Shown here one piece after another: positions 39,925-47,271 of a stretch of 64,000 nucleotides of DNA (within the stretch, counting starts at the first letter, position 1; the number at the start of each line of letters is the position of its first letter). Made by a program: the position numbers and the translations under genes. This DNA is from JAMLHH01 sp035515235 (lineage in GTDB: Bacteria > Bacteroidota > Bacteroidia > Chitinophagales > JADIYW01), in NCBI GenBank assembly GCA_035515235.1, contig DATJBS010000038.1:1-64000 (forward strand). Reading direction: 5' to 3'. The notes under the pieces were generated by a model, which was not told the DNA's origin, made no database searches, and saw nothing but the letters and a program-made list of their open reading frames with translations.

Positions 39925-39950
39925 AAAAAAACCCCTCTTTTCGGAGGGGT
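39925..39950 (-). terminator. Terminator of the ferredoxin gene, directly against the next start codon
   Basis: A 7-bp stem ACCCCTC / GAGGGGT with a TTTTCG loop is followed on the minus strand by seven T residues, and the next base triplet is the ATG of the PLP enzyme. It ends 17 bp past the ferredoxin stop codon. Confidence 0.88.
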
Positions 39951-39967
39951 CGTTGAGATATTAAATT

Positions 39968-40315
39968 TCAAACGTGAAGTTTAGCTTTTTTATTCAGCAA
40001 TTCATCCTCTTCTTCCACCATATCGGGGTCCGGAACACAACAATCTACTGGACATACTGCCGCACATTGTGGTTCTTCGTGAAAACCAACACACTCTGTA
40101 CATTTATCTTCTACGATATAATATATTTCATCGGACTTCGCTTTTTGCTTCGCATTAGCTTCCACTTCTTTGCCGTTTACTAGTGTATATACACCTTTCA
40201 CTCCTGTACCATCAGCCATTGTCCACTCAACACCACCTTCATAAATGGCATTGTTTGGGCACTCTGGTTCACAAGCTCCACAGTTTATACACTCATCGGT
40301 AATCATAATAGCCAT
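39968..40315 (-). CDS. 2[4Fe-4S] ferredoxin
   Basis: A small soluble electron carrier. The first cluster motif is C9-x2-C12-x2-C15-x3-C19-P. The second is C72-x2-C75-x8-C84-x3-C88-P with additional C92 and C93, the extended second motif of Chromatium/Allochromatium-type ferredoxins. An insert of about 50 residues with low similarity separates the two halves, and an acidic tail (DPDMVEEEDELL) is probably a partner-docking surface. It is divergent from the LuxC-like acyl-CoA reductase gene, an arrangement I associate with Bacteroidota, so it could supply electrons or be co-regulated. A strong terminator follows at 39925-39950. Confidence 0.93.
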   Translation of the reverse strand: MAIMITDECINCGACEPECPNNAIYEGGVEWTMADGTGVKGVYTLVNGKEVEANAKQKAKSDEIYYIVEDKCTECVGFHEEPQCAAVCPVDCCVPDPDMVEEEDELLNKKAKLHV

Positions 40316-40323
40316 AGACTTCT

Positions 40324-40331
40324 TACTTTTG
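40324..40331 (+). promoter_or_regulatory. Bacteroidota -7 element TACTTTTG
   Basis: TACTTTTG fits TAnnTTTG and lies 43 bp before the acyl-CoA reductase ATG, in the 59-bp gap shared with the divergent ferredoxin gene. No clear -33 element is seen. Confidence 0.35.
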
Positions 40332-40374
40332 TGTTTAGAATACGAAAATACTAAAGAAGTACGACTTAAAGATT

Positions 40375-41385
40375 ATGGAATTAATAAATAGAGTAAATTC
40401 ATTCATAAAACTTGGCAATTACATTGCTGAAGACCCTGAAGAGCTACAATCCGTCATTCGTTTGACAGGTATCAAGAACCATTGGTTTACTAAGGATAAC
40501 TGCTATATGGCGATGAATGCAATCGCACAAACCATGCTGAATGAAGAAAAGCTACAAAATTGGTTGCAAGCATATAATTTAGAAAATGTCAAAAATAAAA
40601 ACATCGGAATTATCGCTGCAGGTAATATTCCACTAGTTTCTTTCCATGATGTACTATGTGTTTTGATAAGTGGACAAAATTTATTTCTAAAAACCTCAGA
40701 AAGAGACAATGTACTTTTACCTCATTTCTTAGACAAACTCATCTCTTTTGATCCAGAATGGGAGAAATATATATTTATCGATCAAAGATGGCCTAAAATG
40801 GATGCCGTAATCGCTACTGGTAGTAATAATAGTGGTCGATATTTTGAATACTATTTTGGAAAGAATCCACATATTATTAGAAAGAATAGACATTCTATTG
40901 CAGTATTAAGAGGTAATGAAAGTCAAGAAGAACTCTACCAATTAGGATTAGATGTGTTTGAATATTTTGGTCTAGGTTGTAGAAATGTATCGATGCTATG
41001 GATTCCGAAAGATTATAAATTCGAAAACCTTCTAGAGGCTTGGCAACCATTTTCTGAGTTGATGATGTTCCATTCTTATAAAAACAATTTAGACTACCAA
41101 CGAACGATATATTTAATGAATGGAACTCCTATTGTGGATTGTGATTTTGTAAATTTAATCGATGTCAAATCTATCTCTTCACCGATTTCTTGCGTGAATT
41201 TGGTGCATTATGAAAACGAATCAGAAATAAAAGATTGGCTAGAAGTCAACCAAGAGGAGATTCAGTGTGTTATCAATTTTGATGATTTTGAAAGAAATGT
41301 AAAATTTGGCGAAGCACAAGCTCCCGAACTAAATGATTACGCAGACGGAGTAGATACTATGCAATTTTTAATCAACTTAAAATAA
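40375..41385 (+). CDS. Acyl-CoA reductase, LuxC-like
   Basis: The family reduces activated acyl groups to aldehydes with NADPH. Recognisable segments are NIGIIAAGNIPLVSFHDVLCVLISGQNLFLKTSERD (about residues 75-110), a cofactor-binding pattern typical of the LuxC/aldehyde-dehydrogenase superfamily. A later VIATGSNNSGRYFEYYFGKNPHIIRKNRHSIAVL precedes the presumed catalytic cysteine in FEYFGLGCRNVSMLWIP (about 196-212). The length of 336 aa is that of the short Bacteroidota form, which lacks part of the LuxC N-terminus. No luxD or luxE is nearby, so bioluminescence is not implied. Divergent ferredoxin and downstream ABC exporter genes are its neighbours. Confidence 0.88.
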   Translation: MELINRVNSFIKLGNYIAEDPEELQSVIRLTGIKNHWFTKDNCYMAMNAIAQTMLNEEKLQNWLQAYNLENVKNKNIGIIAAGNIPLVSFHDVLCVLISGQNLFLKTSERDNVLLPHFLDKLISFDPEWEKYIFIDQRWPKMDAVIATGSNNSGRYFEYYFGKNPHIIRKNRHSIAVLRGNESQEELYQLGLDVFEYFGLGCRNVSMLWIPKDYKFENLLEAWQPFSELMMFHSYKNNLDYQRTIYLMNGTPIVDCDFVNLIDVKSISSPISCVNLVHYENESEIKDWLEVNQEEIQCVINFDDFERNVKFGEAQAPELNDYADGVDTMQFLINLK

Positions 41386-41418
41386 CATCTCTTACAAGTT
41401 AGCTACTTGAATATTCAT

Positions 41419-41426
41419 TAAATTTG
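41419..41426 (+). promoter_or_regulatory. Bacteroidota -7 element TAAATTTG close to the ABC gene start
   Basis: TAAATTTG matches TAnnTTTG and ends 6 bp before the ATG at 41433, so a transcript from it would start at or next to the start codon, that is, leaderless. A -33 TTG at the right distance is not obvious. Confidence 0.4.
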
Positions 41427-41432
41427 TGACGG

Positions 41433-43217
41433 ATGAACGCACTTTTTGCACTAAATAAATATCTCTATAAATATCGTTTGCTTTTAAGTTTGGGGATGAT
41501 TTTCGTCGTCACCTCCAACATTTTTGCTCTTTTTCTTCCTCAATTAATTAGGATTGGAATTGAGCAATTGCAAGTGTATATACCATTTTCCTATAGTTTT
41601 ATTGGAATGGAATTAGAAAAGGAATTCTCTGATTGGGTAGTGGTATTAATTGTGGTCATCAGTCTTCTAGTAATTATGACCACCCTGATAAGAGGAGGTT
41701 TAATGTTCTTGATGCGACAAACATTAATAGTGATGTCAAGACGTATCGAGTATAACCAAAAAAATGAATTGTATCAGCATTATCAAGAATTAACTCCATC
41801 GTTTTTCAAGAGGAATTCTACTGGAGATATGATGTCCAGAATATCTGAAGATGTGTCGAGAGTGAGAATGTATACTGGTCCAGCTATTATGTATATCGCA
41901 GGATTGGTCATCACATTTAGCATGGTGATTTATGCAATGGTATCTATCAATGCGTATTTGACTTTTTGGACACTTTTACCTTTACCTATTTTATCTTATT
42001 CAATTTTCAGAGTCAGTAAAGCGGTGAACGTTAGAAGTGAAAGAATTCAAAGAACTTTATCCAAGCTTACTTCCAAAGCACAAGAATCCTATTCCGGAAT
42101 CAGAGTTATACAAGGATATGCGAGAGACCAACAAGTACAAGGAGAGTTTGAAGAATTGGCTTCACATTACAGAACAGAATCTTTAGGATTAGCAAAAATT
42201 GAATCTTTCTTTGGTCCATTAATGTTGTTTTTAGTTGGAGTCAGTACTTTGTTATCCATTTATATTGGTGGAAATGAAGTAGCAAAAGGAAGATTTACGG
42301 CAGGTAATATTGCAGAATTTGTAGTGTATATCAATATGTTGACTTGGCCGGTTGCTTCATTGGGTTGGGCGGTTTCATTAGTACAAAGAGCTTCAGCTTC
42401 ACAAAAAAGAATCAATGAGTTTTTAAATATTCAACCAGATATTTTAAGCGGTAAAAAACATTTTATCAAAAAAATAGATTCTATAGAATTTAGAAATGTC
42501 AGTTTTACCTATCCTGATACTGGAATTAAAGCATTGAAAGATGTTTCTTTTAAAATTACAACTGGACAAAAAATAGCGATAGTCGGAAAAACTGGTTCGG
42601 GTAAAAGTACTGTTGCCGAGCTTCTTCTAAGAAATTACGACCCAGATTCGGGAGAAATATTCATTAACGGTCATCCTTTCAAAGATGTCAACTTGTTTGA
42701 TTACCGAGAATTAGTAGGATATATTCCACAAGAAGTCTTTTTATTCTCAGATACAGTCAATAATAATATCAAATTTGGTCATCCTGATGCTGAAGATGCT
42801 AAAGTTATTGAATACAGTAAAATAGCAAGTGTATATGATGACATTGAATCTTTGCCTAAAAAATTTAAAACCGTAGTTGGTGAAAGAGGAGTAATGCTTT
42901 CTGGCGGTCAAAAACAAAGAATAAGTATTGCAAGAGCACTAATAAAAGAACCTTCTGTATTAATTCTAGACGATTGCTTATCTGCCGTAGATGCCAAAAC
43001 AGAAAATGTAATTCTTTCTAATTTTGAAAAAAGCTGGAAGAATAAAACCGTTTTCAGTATTACCCATCGCTTATTTACAATTAGAAACTTTGACAATATT
43101 TTAGTTTTCGATGATGGTCGTTTAGTTGAATCAGGAAAACATCAAGATATTTACAATAATAAATCCTTTTATTACGAACTTTATCAGTTACAGCTCAAAG
43201 ACGAGGTAAATTCATAA
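41433..43217 (+). CDS. ABC exporter, fused permease and ATPase (MsbA-like)
   Basis: Half-transporter that would work as a homodimer to export lipids, peptides or drugs. The N-terminal transmembrane domain has six helices (residues about 15-320). The ATPase domain has Walker A GKTGSGKST (about 385), Q-loop YIPQEVFLFSDT, signature LSGGQKQR, Walker B VLILDDCLSAVD and H-loop SITHRL. The Walker B region has D-D-C in place of the usual D-E-A. The residue after the Walker B Asp, normally the catalytic Glu, is therefore Asp, which may slow hydrolysis. The length of 594 aa is normal. Substrate unknown. Confidence 0.95.
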   Translation: MNALFALNKYLYKYRLLLSLGMIFVVTSNIFALFLPQLIRIGIEQLQVYIPFSYSFIGMELEKEFSDWVVVLIVVISLLVIMTTLIRGGLMFLMRQTLIVMSRRIEYNQKNELYQHYQELTPSFFKRNSTGDMMSRISEDVSRVRMYTGPAIMYIAGLVITFSMVIYAMVSINAYLTFWTLLPLPILSYSIFRVSKAVNVRSERIQRTLSKLTSKAQESYSGIRVIQGYARDQQVQGEFEELASHYRTESLGLAKIESFFGPLMLFLVGVSTLLSIYIGGNEVAKGRFTAGNIAEFVVYINMLTWPVASLGWAVSLVQRASASQKRINEFLNIQPDILSGKKHFIKKIDSIEFRNVSFTYPDTGIKALKDVSFKITTGQKIAIVGKTGSGKSTVAELLLRNYDPDSGEIFINGHPFKDVNLFDYRELVGYIPQEVFLFSDTVNNNIKFGHPDAEDAKVIEYSKIASVYDDIESLPKKFKTVVGERGVMLSGGQKQRISIARALIKEPSVLILDDCLSAVDAKTENVILSNFEKSWKNKTVFSITHRLFTIRNFDNILVFDDGRLVESGKHQDIYNNKSFYYELYQLQLKDEVNS

Positions 43218-43288
43218 TCAAATCCTTTTATAATTAAGTTCTTTTCTCTTTTTTTACATTATTGATTAATCATCTTAAATCTGTGTAA

Positions 43289-43603
43289 GTGGAAAATGAC
43301 TCTAAGCATCGCAATGATGTGTATTCTGTTAAGGTAAAAGCTGGAAAAAGAAGAACGTATTTTTTTGATGTGAAAACAACTAAAAATAATGATTACTTTT
43401 TGACGATTGCAGAAAGTAAAAAATTACCTAACGATGAGTATGAGCGTCATAAAATATTTGTCTACAAAGAGGATTTTGTAAAGTTCATCAACACACTTCA
43501 AGAAACAATAGATTACGTCAAAACTGAATTATTACCAGATTACGATTTTGAGAATCCTAATAATTATGATGATGGAGATTATCCTAAAAAATCTTCTTTA
43601 TAA
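43289..43603 (+). CDS. Pur-alpha-like DUF3276 protein
   Basis: A 104-aa protein of the DUF3276/PUR family, small single-stranded nucleic-acid-binding proteins widespread in Bacteroidota and spirochaetes. The pattern VYSVKVKAGKRRTYFFDVKTTKNNDYFLTIAESKK followed by HKIFVYKEDFVKFINTLQETIDYVK gives the beta-beta-beta-alpha PUR repeat. The C-terminal tail is acidic and disordered. The start is a GTG at 43289. No ATG fits in frame. It lies 71 bp after the ABC exporter and could share its transcript. Confidence 0.9.
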   Translation: MENDSKHRNDVYSVKVKAGKRRTYFFDVKTTKNNDYFLTIAESKKLPNDEYERHKIFVYKEDFVKFINTLQETIDYVKTELLPDYDFENPNNYDDGDYPKKSSL

Positions 43604-43741
43604 TTTTTGAAATCTCCACTTACTTTTTTGAGGTAGTTTTATAAAATCTCACTTTTCATTTTTTGGAGAAAGCATTCGTGTATTCAATCATGGAGCTACT
43701 GTATCTCTGTTCAAAGACTTAAAAATATTGGGAATCTTAGC

Positions 43742-44680
43742 ATGAAATCCATCTTCAATTATTTTAAAGAATATTGGGAAGAGCAAAATATTTTCCATTT
43801 GCTTTTCATAGCTGTTTTTCTAATAATAGCTATACATCTCAATTACAAATACGATATAGAAAATGGACTTATTGATATTCATTATCAATCTTTCAAGCAT
43901 TTTTATCTGTATTTCATTCTTTATTCTTGTGGTTTTATACCTATTTATTTGTCTTATGCTTATAATAAAAGCGGTAGAGAAATGTTGCTTCAACCTGGAT
44001 TATGGTTACGAATTTTTGTAGGGCTTCTGGCTTTCTGCACTTACTGCTATATCTATCAATACAAGCCCTGGATTACAAATCATATTTCAGATTATAATGT
44101 AGCTTCTATCTTAAAAATTTGTGCCGACCAAGTCGTACAAGCTACCATCATGTTTCTCATTATTGTAGCATTTTGGTTTTGGAAAGACAGAAAAAATCAA
44201 ATTCTATATGGTTTAAAAATAGACAGAGAGCATCTTAAAATATACTTACTTATGCTTGCTGCTATGGTTCCATTAATCATAGCGGCATCATTCACAAAAG
44301 ATTTTCAAGACTACTATCCTACTGCCAAAAGAATTCTAAGATTTTGTGAAGAAGGTATGCCTAAAGGATGGTATGTAACACTGTACGAAATCTGTTATGG
44401 TTTAGAATTTTTCCATATTGAATTTTTTTTTAGAGGCTTCTTAATTTTAGCATTTGTAAAATTTGCAGGAAGTCGCGCGATTTTACCTGCAGCAGTGTTT
44501 TATTGCTTTATACATTTCGGCAAACCTATGGGAGAATGCGTGAGTTCATTCTTTGGCGGAGTTACTCTAGGTGTATTGAGTTATCGTTCAGAATCCATCT
44601 TTGCAGGCGTACTTATACATATGGGTATCGCTTTGCTGATGGAATTAGTAGCGGGATTTTGGTTGTGGCATTTGTTTTAA
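43742..44680 (+). CDS. CPBP-family intramembrane protease-like protein
   Basis: Multi-pass membrane protein with about eight helices. The CPBP/Abi motifs are HIEFFFRGFL (normally EExxxR; here the first Glu is Ile), FYCFIHFGKP supplying motif-2 His, and LIHMGIALLMELVAGF in motif 3. Loss of the first Glu of motif 1, thought to be important for catalysis in Rce1-type proteases, leaves doubt about proteolytic activity. Some bacterial members keep this form. CPBP proteins include CAAX proteases and bacteriocin-immunity factors. There are no bacteriocin genes nearby. The start ATG is the first in frame. It is followed directly by tandem repeats at 44695. Confidence 0.82.
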   Translation: MKSIFNYFKEYWEEQNIFHLLFIAVFLIIAIHLNYKYDIENGLIDIHYQSFKHFYLYFILYSCGFIPIYLSYAYNKSGREMLLQPGLWLRIFVGLLAFCTYCYIYQYKPWITNHISDYNVASILKICADQVVQATIMFLIIVAFWFWKDRKNQILYGLKIDREHLKIYLLMLAAMVPLIIAASFTKDFQDYYPTAKRILRFCEEGMPKGWYVTLYEICYGLEFFHIEFFFRGFLILAFVKFAGSRAILPAAVFYCFIHFGKPMGECVSSFFGGVTLGVLSYRSESIFAGVLIHMGIALLMELVAGFWLWHLF

Positions 44681-44694
44681 ATTTTTTGATGTCA

Positions 44695-45295
44695 GACAAT
44701 TGACAATAGACCACTTCCGTTAAATTAAGCACTTTTTGTCATCCTGAAAGTAGCTTTAGCGGAATGAAGGATCTCTAAATGCATATGCTTTTGATACTTC
44801 TAGAGCCTCAGTGCCAGAGATTCTTCACTTCGACGCTGCTCAGTGACCACCTTCGTCAGAATGACATTTCCAACTAACTTAACGACATTGGACAATAGAC
44901 TACTTCCGTTAAATTAAGCACTTTTTGTCATCCTGAAAGTAGCTTTAGCGGAATGAAGGATCTTTAAATGTATATGCTTTTGATACTTCTAGAGCCTCAG
45001 TGCCAGAGATTCTTCACTTCGACGCTGCTCAGTGACCACCTACGTCAGAATGACATTTCCCACTAACTTAACGACATTGGACAATAGACTACTTCCGTTA
45101 AATTAAGCACTTTTTGTCATCCTGAAAGTAGCTTTAGCGGAATGAAGGATCTCTAAATGCATATGCTTTTGATACTTCTAGAGCCTCAGTGCCAAAGATT
45201 CTTCACTTCGACGTTGCTCAGTGACCACCTTCGTCAGAATGACATTTCCCACTAACGTAACGACATTGGACAATAGACTACTTCCGTTAAATTAG
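44695..45295. repeat. 189-bp tandem repeat, three full copies plus a partial fourth
   Basis: The landmark ACTTCCGTTAAATTA occurs at 44713, 44902, 45091 and 45280, exactly 189 bp apart each time. Units differ at only a few bases. Each full unit contains a 128-bp palindromic element (44738-44865, 44927-45054, 45116-45243) bounded by GTCATCCTGA and TCAGAATGAC, an imperfect inverted repeat. The fourth copy stops after about 30 bp. No coding sequence is seen inside. Confidence 0.93.
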
Positions 45296-45300
45296 TTTAG

Positions 45301-45700
45301 AATCCTAAGAGATTGCGGAACGAGCCCGCAATGACATTTTGCTTAAAAACGAAATAATCGGTCATTTCACAACTACTTCATTCTGAACTTGGTTCAGAAT
45401 CTTTTAGTAATGCGTTAAAGATTGCGAAACGAGCCTACAATGACGAAATAGGCTATAAATAGCATTTTACCATGGAGATGCTTACAGCATGACATTATTC
45501 ATTAGCACATTTTCAACAATGTCATTCTGAACTTGGTTCAGAATCTTTTAGTAATGCGTTAAAGATTGCGAAACGAGCCCGCAAGGACGGAATAAGTTAT
45601 AAATAGCATTTTACATTGTAGATGCTTACAGCATGACATTATTCATTAGCACATTACTCAATAGCACATTGCTCAATAGCACATTAATTCACAAATAACT
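45301..45700. repeat. Dispersed palindromic repeats, including a 144-bp tandem pair
   Basis: Two near-identical units start with CATTCTGAACTTGG at 45379 and 45523 (144 bp apart). Each holds TTCAGAATC palindromes, an AGATTGCG..AACGAGC..GCAA element (reverse complement of the GTCATTGC...GCAATCT repeat type), and GATGCTTACAGCATGACATTATTCATTAGCACATT. A short CTCAATAGCACATT repeat trails at 45658-45690. No gene is visible. The topoisomerase gene starts 63 bp beyond 45700. Confidence 0.85.
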
Positions 45701-45762
45701 TATTGATACAAAAATCGTACTTATAAGGCATTATAGAATCTATTGCTAAAACATCAAAGATT

Positions 45763-46770
45763 ATGAGTTCACCTCAATCAAAATTAGAAATCAAACATGT
45801 AGATGACACTGCGATGTCTATCCATAAACGTAGGTATGGTAAAGGTTTTCAATATTTTGATGAAGATGGTGTAAGGATTAAAGACAAAAAAATATTAAGA
45901 AGATTTCAAAAACTTATCATTCCTCCGATGTGGACGGATGTATATATCTGCAAATGGGATGATGGGCATATTCAAGCAATTGGGAGAGATGCCAAGGGAA
46001 GAAAACAATACATTTATCATTCTGTATTTGAAAAAGCAAAGCAGGAAGAGAAGTTTGCTAAGATGAAAGACTTTGGTAAATCTTTAGAAAAACTCAGAAA
46101 AAAAGTCCTTGAAGATATCAAAACTAAGCAATGGACAAAAAGTAAGGTGGTCGCTATATTAATTTTATTATTAGACGAAACAGGTATAAGAATTGGCAAT
46201 AAACAATATGCAAATTCTAATGGTACTTATGGCCTAACTACCCTAAGAAGAAAGCATATGATATTGGAAGGAAACCAAATCATTTTTGAATATAAAGGCA
46301 AAAGCAATAAAGCTCGACATGTAGAAATCGATGATGTCTACCTCAATAAATTAATTAAAAAGTCTGCGCAATTACCTGGCTATGAAATTTTCAGATATCA
46401 AGATGATACAGGTTGCTATCAATCTATTGACAGTGAAGATGTTAACGAGTATATTCATGAACATATGGGAGAAAATTTTAGCAGTAAAGATTTTAGAACT
46501 TGGGTAGCAAGTCGATTAGCTGTTGAAATGTATCCCTTCGCACTTGAAGCAATTGCCAATGCTCCTCGAAGTAGATTTAGCAATACACTTATCCGTATGG
46601 TTGCCGAAGAATTAGGCAACACTCCAACTGTTTGCAAGTCATATTATGTGCATCCTAAACTTCTACAAAAAATAGAATCTAAAAATTTACCTAATCGACA
46701 TTACGAAGATGATGGAGCTCTTGGCTGGAAATTAACAGCTTCTGAAAAAGAATTGATGAAGCATATTTGA
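45763..46770 (+). CDS. DNA topoisomerase IB (poxvirus/bacterial type)
   Basis: The enzyme relaxes positive and negative supercoils through a 3'-phosphotyrosine intermediate. The N-terminal domain shows FQYFDEDGVRIKD..RFQKLIIPPMWTDV and HIQAIGRDAKGRKQYIYH. Catalytic residues visible by comparison with vaccinia and Deinococcus enzymes are R143 (GIRIGN), K180 in YKGKSNKARHV, R245 in SKDFRTWVAS, and the nucleophile tyrosine in CKSYYVHP (Y294/Y295). The length of 335 aa is typical of bacterial TopIB. The gene is flanked on both sides by dispersed repeats, so it is transcriptionally isolated. Confidence 0.95.
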   Translation: MSSPQSKLEIKHVDDTAMSIHKRRYGKGFQYFDEDGVRIKDKKILRRFQKLIIPPMWTDVYICKWDDGHIQAIGRDAKGRKQYIYHSVFEKAKQEEKFAKMKDFGKSLEKLRKKVLEDIKTKQWTKSKVVAILILLLDETGIRIGNKQYANSNGTYGLTTLRRKHMILEGNQIIFEYKGKSNKARHVEIDDVYLNKLIKKSAQLPGYEIFRYQDDTGCYQSIDSEDVNEYIHEHMGENFSSKDFRTWVASRLAVEMYPFALEAIANAPRSRFSNTLIRMVAEELGNTPTVCKSYYVHPKLLQKIESKNLPNRHYEDDGALGWKLTASEKELMKHI

Positions 46771-46784
46771 TAAAAGATGTGATT

Positions 46785-47215
46785 TAGAATTGTCATTGCG
46801 TGGGTAAAGCAATCTTTTAGCATTTTGCACTTGAGATGCTTACAGCATGACGCAGTAATTAAAAATCATCAGCACTCAGTCATTCTGAATTTAGTTCAGA
46901 ATCTATAAGTAATTCTCTTTAGATTACGGGTCAAGCCCGCAATGACGTTTTGCTTAAAATGAAATTATTGGTCATAATTTACTAGACTATCATTCTGAAT
47001 TTAGTTCAGAATCACTTAAACAATTCGCTGAGATTAAGGGTCAAGTCCGCAATGACGTTTGAAAAGAACCCGCAATAACAGAATGGACGATAAAAGGCAT
47101 TTTACACTTGAGATGCTTTCAGCATGACATTATTCATTAGCAAATTATTAGCATCATCATATTAGCACATTATTCACATCAACACATTCCCTCAATTAGT
47201 ACAATAGCAAATTAA
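46785..47215. repeat. Second block of dispersed palindromic repeats
   Basis: This region repeats the sequence types of 45301-45700: GTCATTGCG..AAAGCAATCTTT, CATTCTGAATTTAGTTCAGAATC (twice, 46881 and 46991), GGTCAAG.CCGCAATGACG, GAGATGCTT.CAGCATGAC and TTATTCATTAGCA. The copies are more diverged than those left of the topoisomerase gene. No coding sequence is supported here. Confidence 0.8.
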
Positions 47216-47224
47216 AAAACCAAT

Positions 47225-47249
47225 AAAAAAAGCTCCGCTAGGGAGCTTT
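47225..47249 (-). terminator. Rho-independent terminator of ilvD
   Basis: An 8-bp stem AAAGCTCC / GGAGCTTT with a 5-nt loop is followed on the minus strand by a T-run. It lies 22 bp past the ilvD stop codon. Confidence 0.88.
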
Positions 47250-47271
47250 CGTATGATGTTATAATTATAAT

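Noticed and set aside
40375..41385. Bioluminescence operon suggested by the LuxC-like gene
   Set aside because: No luxA, luxB, luxD or luxE homologue is nearby. Short LuxC-like reductases without lux partners are common in Bacteroidota.
44695..45700. Possible insertion sequence or integron
   Set aside because: There is no transposase or integrase frame and no target-site duplication could be defined. Only repeat units are present.
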